Made by a program: the position numbers and the translations under genes. DNA of 6,131 bases. It comes from Acidobacteriaceae bacterium (lineage in GTDB: Bacteria; Acidobacteriota; Terriglobia; Terriglobales; Acidobacteriaceae). The notes under the pieces are model-generated. The model did not search any database, was not told the DNA's origin, and worked only from the letters and a program-made list of their open reading frames with translations. Location: the NCBI GenBank assembly GCA_030044455.1, contig JASHVU010000705.1:1-6131 (forward strand). Reading direction: 5' to 3'. Shown piece by piece: positions 1 through 6,131 of the stretch (within the stretch, counting starts at the first letter, position 1; each line of letters begins with the position of its first letter).

Positions 1-28
1 TTTTCCTCAGTTGCATTTCCTGGGACTG

Positions 29-82
29 ACCCTCCGGCTCAAGAGATTTTTCTGAAATCGTTTAACTATCGGTTTGGAGGGT
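29..82. other. nested inverted repeat, possible RNA leader structure
   Basis: ACCCTCC at 29-35 is the exact reverse complement of GGAGGGT at 76-82. Nested inside, GATTT at 45-49 pairs with AAATC at 55-59 around a 5-nt loop. On the plus strand the outer arm would hide the GGAGGG ribosome binding site of the small ORF at 90. On the minus strand the other arm gives a GGAGGG 13 nt before an ATG at 16-14 that runs out of the window. It matches no riboswitch class that I know. The pairing is seen; any function is inference. Confidence 0.3.
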
Positions 83-89
83 TACTCAT

Positions 90-164
90 ATGATAACAAT
101 GGAGCGCGTCGCGGCTAGGTTCCTGTTGGTCGCCCCTTGCTTGCGCGCCCTGCCGCGCCGTTAG
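90..164 (+). CDS. possible 24-codon small ORF (doubtful)
   Basis: ATG at 90 is preceded by GGAGGG at 76-81, an almost ideal ribosome binding site with 8 nt spacing. The frame runs 24 codons to TAG at 162-164 and encodes a short peptide with a hydrophobic middle (FLLVAPCL) and an Arg-rich end. I recognise no family. The ribosome binding site could pair with CCCTCC at 30-35, so translation might be masked. The ORF faces the 3' end of hutH. The good Shine-Dalgarno sequence is the only real support; a chance ORF is at least as likely. Confidence 0.18.
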   Translation: MITMERVAARFLLVAPCLRALPRR

Positions 165-190
165 CTGGAAGCTTACAGCTGGAGGCTGGT
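163..190. repeat. 7-bp-period repeat behind hutH
   Basis: Four consecutive 7-bp units begin at 163, 170, 177 and 184, with a consensus close to AGCTGGA; units 1 and 3 are identical. Positions 163-180 also form an 18-bp imperfect palindrome centred on AAGCTT, matching its reverse complement at 16 of 18 positions. The tract lies 10 bp beyond the hutH stop codon. It has no T-run and so is not a convincing intrinsic terminator. It shares the 7-bp period, but not the sequence, of the tract upstream of gnd. Confidence 0.5.
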
Positions 191-199
191 CCCCAGCGG

Positions 200-1756
200 C
201 TAAAAGCCGGCGAAATCCCCGCCCTTCACTGCCCCGGCCAAAACCTCAATATCTCCGGCCAGCACGCGGTCCCGCTCGAGCGGCGCCACCACCCTGCGCA
301 CCGCCTCATAGGCGCGTCCTACCTCGATACCCGGCTTGAGCGGCAATCGGCACTCCAGACCCTGCGCAGCACACATCAGCTCGATTGCCACTACACGCTC
401 AACGTTCTCCACAATCTGCCGCAGCTTGAGCGCGCCGGTCATGCCCATCGATACGTGATCTTCCTTGCCTCCGCTCGTCGGAATCGTCCCCGTCGACGCC
501 GGATGCGCCAACACCTGGCATTCGTTAATGAGCGCGGCCGACGTAATCTGCGCAATCATGAAGCCGGATTGAAGCCCCGCCCCGCTTGACAGAAACGGCG
601 GCAGCCCCTCGTTGATGTCTGGATTAAGCAGGCGGTCGATGCGCCTCTCGGTAATCCCCGCCAGATCGGTCAGCGCAATGGCCGCGTAGTCGAACGCATA
701 GCCCAGTGGCGCGCCGTGAAAATTTCCCCCTTGCAGCACGGCTCCGCCGCTTGACTCTTTGGACGAGGGTTCTGGAAAGATGAGGGGATTATCCGTTGCC
801 GACCCCGACTCGATCTCAAGAATCGCAGCCACGTGGTCGAGCACATCTCGAACGGCGCCGTGAACCTGCGGCATGCAGCGCAAACAGTACGCATCCTGCA
901 CGCGGCTGTCATGCTCGCGGTGCGACTCGCGAATCTCGCTCCCGGCAAGCAACGCGATCAGGTGCTCAGCCGCGGCAATTTGCCCGGCATGAGGCCTCGC
1001 CTTGTGAATGCGCTCGTCAAAGGCCACTGGCGTACCCCGCAGCGCCTCAAGCGACATCGCTCCCGCCACATCGGCCAGCCGCACCAGCCGCCGCGCACGC
1101 TCCAGAGCCAGTAACCCCACGGCGTTCATGGCCTGCGTGCCATTCAGCAACGCAAGACCCTCTTTGGCTTCGAGCACCACTGGCTTCAGCCCCGCGCGGC
1201 GCAGTGCTTCGCCGCCCGCAAGCAGCTCGCCATTAAACCACGCCTCGCCCTCGCCGATTGCCACCAGCGCCAGATGCGCCAGCGGCGCAAGGTCTCCGCT
1301 CGCGCCCACCGAGCCCTTTTCAGGAATCACCGGCGTAAGGCCGGCATTGAGCATGTCAACCAGCAGATCCACAAGCTCAGGCCGCACGCCGCTGAACCCC
1401 TTGGCAAGCACGTTGGCGCGCAGCAGCAGCATGGCCCGCGACTCAGGCACCGAAAGCGGCTCCCCCAAGCCGCCCGCGTGGCTGCGCACCAGGTTTACCT
1501 GCAGCGTGCCGAGGCTCCCAGGCTTGATATGAACATCGCTCAGCTTGCCAAACCCGGTGTTGACGCCGTAGACCGTGCGGCCTTCGGCCAGAATCTGCTC
1601 AATTGCCCCGCGGCTGGCGGCAATTCTCGCGCGCGCTTCCTCGGCGATCTCAACCTTGCGGCCGGTAATCGCTACTTCTTCAATATCGGCCGCCTTCATC
1701 GGCTGGCCGTCGAGCACCAATGCATTCACGCTGCAAATACTAAGCTGGCGGTCCAT
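200..1756 (-). CDS. hutH: histidine ammonia-lyase HutH
   Basis: HutH removes ammonia from L-histidine to give trans-urocanate, the first step of histidine catabolism, as a cytosolic homotetramer. The 518-residue product (family about 510) has the Ala152-Ser153-Gly154 triad in GSVGASGDLAPLAH, which cyclises into the MIO electrophile. Other active-site landmarks are YGVNTGFG (63-70), H93 in LVRSHAGG, N205 in LLNGTQAMN, Y290 and R293 in QDAYCLRCMPQVHG, F346 in GGNFHG, and KEDHVSMG (431-438). These match known P. putida HutH positions with a constant offset up to Y290. I chose ATG at 1756; a GTG at 1795 would add 13 residues read out of a 7-bp repeat tract and is less likely. The ribosome binding site is weak. 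About 7 extra residues (EPSSKESSGGA region, about 329-339) precede GGNFHG. No other hut gene is in view, and gnd diverges from it. Phenylalanine and tyrosine ammonia-lyases share the fold, but H93 and the EDH motif favour histidine. Confidence 0.96.
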   Translation of the reverse strand: MDRQLSICSVNALVLDGQPMKAADIEEVAITGRKVEIAEEARARIAASRGAIEQILAEGRTVYGVNTGFGKLSDVHIKPGSLGTLQVNLVRSHAGGLGEPLSVPESRAMLLLRANVLAKGFSGVRPELVDLLVDMLNAGLTPVIPEKGSVGASGDLAPLAHLALVAIGEGEAWFNGELLAGGEALRRAGLKPVVLEAKEGLALLNGTQAMNAVGLLALERARRLVRLADVAGAMSLEALRGTPVAFDERIHKARPHAGQIAAAEHLIALLAGSEIRESHREHDSRVQDAYCLRCMPQVHGAVRDVLDHVAAILEIESGSATDNPLIFPEPSSKESSGGAVLQGGNFHGAPLGYAFDYAAIALTDLAGITERRIDRLLNPDINEGLPPFLSSGAGLQSGFMIAQITSAALINECQVLAHPASTGTIPTSGGKEDHVSMGMTGALKLRQIVENVERVVAIELMCAAQGLECRLPLKPGIEVGRAYEAVRRVVAPLERDRVLAGDIEVLAGAVKGGDFAGF

Positions 1757-1783
1757 GGTCTGTGAAGAGCGCCGCGCGCACGA

Positions 1784-1832
1784 TTCACTGTTCACTGTTC
1801 ACCGTCGACTGCCCACCGCTCTCCGGTCACTG
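1784..1832. repeat. seven degenerate 7-bp tandem repeats in hutH-gnd spacer
   Basis: Seven contiguous 7-bp units start at 1784, 1791, 1798, 1805, 1812, 1819 and 1826. The first two are identical (TTCACTG) and the consensus is about NTCACYG. Position 5 is C and position 7 is G in every unit, while positions 1-2 drift. The tract ends 3 bp before the TG of the proposed gnd extended -10 element. It occupies most of the spacer between the divergent hutH and gnd starts. It may be a neutral microsatellite or a set of phased regulatory sites; the sequence does not decide. Confidence 0.7.
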
Positions 1833-1835
1833 CCC

Positions 1836-1844
1836 TGTTAAAAT
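1836..1844 (+). promoter_or_regulatory. probable extended -10 promoter of gnd
   Basis: TG at 1836-1837, one base, then TAAAAT at 1839-1844 fits an extended -10 element. No good -35 hexamer lies 16-18 bp upstream, where the 7-bp repeats sit; this is tolerated in extended -10 promoters. Transcription would start near 1851, giving a leader of only about 13 nt that still contains the ribosome binding site. Confidence 0.45.
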
Positions 1845-1853
1845 CGATCTTTC

Positions 1854-1857
1854 GGAG
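1854..1857 (+). promoter_or_regulatory. ribosome binding site that fixes the gnd start
   Basis: GGAG lies 6 nt before the ATG at 1864. It supports that start over the in-frame upstream ATG at 1762, whose extra 34 codons would run through the repeat tract and the promoter. Confidence 0.7.
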
Positions 1858-1863
1858 ACGCTT

Positions 1864-3324
<1,461 letters not shown>

Positions 3325-3330
3325 GAACAA

Positions 3331-3360
3331 GTAGCGCCGCGCTCCCGCGCGGTTGTCGAG
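3331..3360 (+). repeat. hairpin repeat family 1, copy A, behind gnd
   Basis: Begins 6 bp after the gnd stop. Stem CCGCGC at 3337-3342 pairs with GCGCGG at 3347-3352 around loop TCCC, flanked by GTAGCG on the left and TTGTCG on the right. The same flanks and the same 6-bp stem with 4-nt loop recur at 5728-5754 behind argG, where the fourth stem base pair is changed from C-G to G-C. There is no T-run, so this is a REP-like dispersed hairpin rather than a classical terminator. Confidence 0.8.
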
Positions 3361-3376
3361 CCGGTCTCCGGACCGG
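3361..3376. repeat. second hairpin adjoining repeat copy A
   Basis: CCGGTC at 3361-3366 pairs with GACCGG at 3371-3376 around loop TCCG. It has the same plan as the neighbouring element (6-bp stem, TCCN loop) but a different stem sequence, as if the element were a tandem pair of related hairpins. Confidence 0.7.
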
Positions 3377-3408
3377 CGCCGGGAATTCTTCGTCCACAAC
3401 GACAATGG

Positions 3409-3459
3409 GTGCCCCACCTTCGCGACGCTCTTGTTTTTTGTCGCTAGGGTGGGAGGCAC
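3409..3459. repeat. hairpin repeat family 2, copy A (long stem)
   Basis: A long interrupted stem: GTGCC 3409-3413 with GGCAC 3455-3459, CCACC 3414-3418 with GGTGG 3448-3452, and GCGAC 3422-3426 with GTCGC 3440-3444, around a T-rich loop. The core resembles, in inverted orientation, the hairpin at 5808-5842. The T-run lies inside the loop, so this copy is not an intrinsic terminator on the plus strand. Confidence 0.7.
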
Positions 3460-3471
3460 AAACCCGACGGC

Positions 3472-3489
3472 GATTTCCTCACCGAAATC
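3472..3489. repeat. short inverted repeat in the gnd downstream gap
   Basis: GATTTC at 3472-3477 pairs perfectly with GAAATC at 3484-3489 across a 6-nt loop. It is one of a series of adjacent hairpins in this gap; no second copy is seen in the window. Confidence 0.4.
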
Positions 3490-3526
3490 ACCGGGGAACC
3501 CGCGCCGTAGGTGCAACGTTCGTTAG

Positions 3527-3546
3527 CCCCACGTTTCAACGTGGGG
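3527..3546. repeat. perfect 7-bp stem hairpin
   Basis: CCCCACG at 3527-3533 pairs with CGTGGGG at 3540-3546 around TTTCAA. It is followed by only AAAA on the plus strand, with no T-run on either side, so it is not a terminator. From memory, such hairpins followed by the GTCCC-GTA-GGGAC unit form composite dispersed repeats in acidobacterial genomes; this was not checked. Confidence 0.6.
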
Positions 3547-3568
3547 AAAAGCGCCCCATACCGCGCGA

Positions 3569-3581
3569 GTCCCGTAGGGAC
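3569..3581. repeat. small hairpin with GTA loop
   Basis: GTCCC at 3569-3573 pairs with GGGAC at 3577-3581 around GTA. It sits 22 bp behind the hairpin at 3527-3546 and probably belongs to the same composite intergenic element. Confidence 0.5.
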
Positions 3582-3606
3582 GATGGAGGGAGCAGTGGCC
3601 GGGTGC

Positions 3607-3636
3607 CCCCGGGTCCCTCGCTTTTGGGGATCGGGG
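3607..3636. repeat. GC-rich hairpin before the small ORF
   Basis: An 11-position arm at 3607-3617 pairs with 3626-3636 at 10 of 11 positions (two G-T wobbles, one G-A mismatch) around loop TCGCTTTT. It is the last clear hairpin in the gap. Positions 3637-3727 show no further structure or clear promoter. Confidence 0.55.
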
Positions 3637-3727
3637 AGACGGCAAACACAACCCCTGCCCCGCTTCACGCACACCATTTGCCTTTCCCTCCCAACGCGCA
3701 CACAATTGATCTGCTGACGCACTCACC

Positions 3728-3734
3728 GGAGAGG
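3728..3734 (+). promoter_or_regulatory. ribosome binding site of the small membrane protein
   Basis: GGAGAGG lies 5 nt before the ATG at 3740. It is the best argument that this small ORF is translated and begins there. Confidence 0.6.
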
Positions 3735-3739
3735 CCGCA

Positions 3740-4042
3740 ATGAAAACCCGCTACTGGAACCGCCGCGAATTCGACGTCACACCCAACGGTTTCTTCACCG
3801 TCCTCAGGCCTTCCGGCTGGTTTTCGGCAACTCGCCTGCCCGAGGGTTTCCGCTACCTCATTAGAGGTGCACCCGATCCCCGCTTGAAGATCCCGCAGGC
3901 TACCGAAGGTTCCGGCTTGGGCTTGCCGCCGCAAATCCTGACGACCGATTCGAATCAGCCATTCCTTAGCCGCTTCGTATTGGTCGTTTTGGGGGCAATT
4001 GCGCTCACCTCGGGTCTGCTGTGGTGCCTTTTTCACGCCTGA
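3740..4042 (+). CDS. hypothetical small tail-anchored membrane protein
   Basis: A 100-residue product with no family that I recognise. Residues 1-75 are polar and rich in aromatics, Arg and Pro. A hydrophobic segment at about 79-98 (FVLVVLGAIALTSGLLWCLF) is the only membrane span, and the chain ends two residues later. There is no signal peptide. The layout suggests a tail-anchored protein with its N-terminal part in the cytoplasm. A strong ribosome binding site and codon use like the neighbours support a real gene. It stands alone between two gaps of 350-415 bp, with gnd upstream and argG downstream in the same direction. No enzymatic motif is visible and I assign no function. A spurious ORF is possible but less likely given the start signal and the C-terminal segment. 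Confidence 0.6.
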   Translation: MKTRYWNRREFDVTPNGFFTVLRPSGWFSATRLPEGFRYLIRGAPDPRLKIPQATEGSGLGLPPQILTTDSNQPFLSRFVLVVLGAIALTSGLLWCLFHA

Positions 4043-4161
4043 ATTCCCGGCGCGCGTTTGCAGATAATTACGTCCAACGGGCGCATACTTCTCTCATGGG
4101 TCGAACTCCCTTCGTCGCGGATACATGCATCGGTCGCGCACGCCGGCGTCGGCTTTTGTAA

Positions 4162-5754
<1,593 letters not shown>

Positions 5755-5790
5755 TGAGCGCGTTACAGCTCGCACGCACCTATTCTCCCC

Positions 5791-5842
5791 GGCGCAAAAA
5801 ATGCAAACCCATCCCTGCGGCTTCTTAAGTCGCAAGGATGGG
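5791..5842 (-). terminator. intrinsic terminator of the minus strand, hairpin repeat family 2 copy B
   Basis: CCCATCC at 5808-5814 pairs with GGATGGG at 5836-5842. The stem continues inward through one C-A mismatch, TGCG with CGCA, a G-T wobble and CTT with AAG to a 3-nt loop: 16 positions with a single mismatch. Read on the minus strand it is followed by a T-rich tract with a run of six T (5807-5791), as for a Rho-independent terminator. It lies 29 bp beyond the stop of the argH fragment. An outer pairing GCAAACC 5803-5809 with GGTTTGC 5852-5858 is an alternative. On the plus strand, after argG, it has no T-run. Confidence 0.65.
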
Positions 5843-5871
5843 CAATCGGCAGGTTTGCCAGAATTGTTGAC

Positions 5872-6081
5872 TCAGGGCCGCTCGTTTTGGGCCCGCGCCT
5901 TGGCTTGGAGCACGGCATCCTTGAGTGCGATCTCGAAGGCATGCGCCTTGCTTGCCACAACTTCCTGGTCGAGAAGCCGCCAATCAAATACGATGGACCG
6001 CTGCCACGCTTCGAACTCGCCATCCAGCGGCTCGCGAAAGCGCCCCGACCACATCTTCGCGGATTGTTGCTCGTTCGGCAT
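5872..6081 (-). pseudogene. argH: argininosuccinate lyase N-terminal fragment
   Basis: The 69-residue product matches the start of ArgH: MWSGRF at 10-15 (substrate-binding loop of the family, usually W-G/S-GRF), then PLDGEFEAWQRSIVFDWRLL and the helix motif EVVASKAHA. Similarity fades after the SKAHA motif: an IALKDAVL stretch resembles the usual AL-x-x-AGVL but is displaced by about two extra residues, and a TGA follows 11 codons after it. Complete ArgH has about 460 residues, so the catalytic Ser loop (GSSxMPxKxNP) and almost all of the helical core are missing, and nothing like them occurs in the 140 bp before argG ends. The start codon is intact, but no ribosome binding site lies close to it. 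A terminator-like hairpin follows. The likeliest reading is a decayed argH remnant; a retained small protein cannot be excluded. Confidence 0.8.
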
Positions 6082-6101
6082 TCTTTTAAGCGTACCCGAC
6101 T

Positions 6102-6131
6102 TTACTCTTTCTCCTTGCCATTTTTGAGCTG
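6102..6131 (-). CDS. possible C-terminal tail of a gene entering from the right edge
   Basis: On the minus strand the frame is open from the window edge for nine codons to TAA (6104-6102), encoding QLKNGKEKE, 20 bp before the argH fragment. The end of ArgG in this window is KLKSGDEK, which is similar in composition and spacing. This could be the tail of a second argG in an argG-argH order. Nine codons are too few for a firm call. Confidence 0.2.
   Translation of the reverse strand, partial: QLKNGKEKE

Noticed and set aside
1..16. Start of a minus-strand gene leaving the window at ATG 16-14
   Set aside because: Only five codons are visible and the GGAGGG lies 13 nt away, too far for a confident start; not enough to annotate.
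796..1532. Plus-strand ORFs opposite hutH
   Set aside because: Antisense shadows of a well-conserved gene, with low-complexity Arg/Ala/Ser/Pro composition and no credible starts.
1757..1795. GTG start adding 13 residues to HutH
   Set aside because: The extra codons come partly from the repeat tract and align with nothing in the family; the ATG at 1756 gives the usual length.
1762..1863. 34-codon N-terminal extension of gnd from an upstream ATG
   Set aside because: It reads through the 7-bp repeats and the proposed promoter, has no family counterpart, and the ATG at 1864 has its own GGAG at 6 nt.
3325..3739. CRISPR array
   Set aside because: The repeats are individual hairpins of different sequence without regular spacing or constant-length spacers.
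4139..4150. ACGCCGGCGT palindrome followed by CGGCTTTT as a terminator of the small ORF
   Set aside because: It is a perfect 10-bp palindrome without a loop and only four T residues follow, about 100 bp beyond the ORF; weak as an intrinsic terminator.

Overview
The window is a GC-rich piece of a bacterial chromosome carrying ordinary amino-acid and central-carbon metabolism genes, separated by gaps dense in short hairpin repeats. I infer an Acidobacteriota (Terriglobia-like) genome from three things: the E. coli-type ArgG together with a long-chain Gnd, 7-bp-period repeats in the gaps, and dispersed hairpins sitting directly behind stop codons. The taxonomic call is recognition from memory and could not be checked by alignment.

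Layout. Positions 1-199 hold no clear gene: a 24-codon ORF with a good ribosome binding site that may be masked by base pairing, and a short 7-bp-period repeat. hutH (histidine ammonia-lyase, minus strand, 200-1756) follows. A 107-bp divergent spacer with seven degenerate 7-bp repeats and a probable extended -10 promoter separates it from gnd (6-phosphogluconate dehydrogenase, plus, 1864-3324). The 415-bp gap behind gnd (3325-3739) is a chain of at least seven hairpins. A small predicted tail-anchored protein of unknown function lies at 3740-4042. A second gap of 350 bp (4043-4392) contains a purine tract and a possible 18-codon leader ORF. argG (argininosuccinate synthase, plus, 4393-5730) follows. 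Facing it on the minus strand is an N-terminal fragment of argH (argininosuccinate lyase, 5872-6081), ending just before a terminator-like hairpin. The last 30 bases may be the tail of another minus-strand gene whose C-terminus resembles that of ArgG.

How the genes relate. ArgG makes argininosuccinate and ArgH would cleave it to arginine, but the ArgH here is only about 69 residues and lacks the catalytic core, so a complete argH must lie elsewhere if the strain makes arginine this way. hutH starts histidine breakdown without other hut genes in view. gnd serves the oxidative pentose phosphate pathway and has no obvious link to its neighbours.

The most interesting material is not coding. One hairpin family occurs just behind the stop codons of both gnd and argG, with a compensatory base-pair change between the copies. 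A second family occurs in the gnd gap and as the terminator-like hairpin between argG and the argH fragment, also with compensatory change. I found no CRISPR array, tRNA, rRNA, transposase or clear new defence or biosynthetic system.
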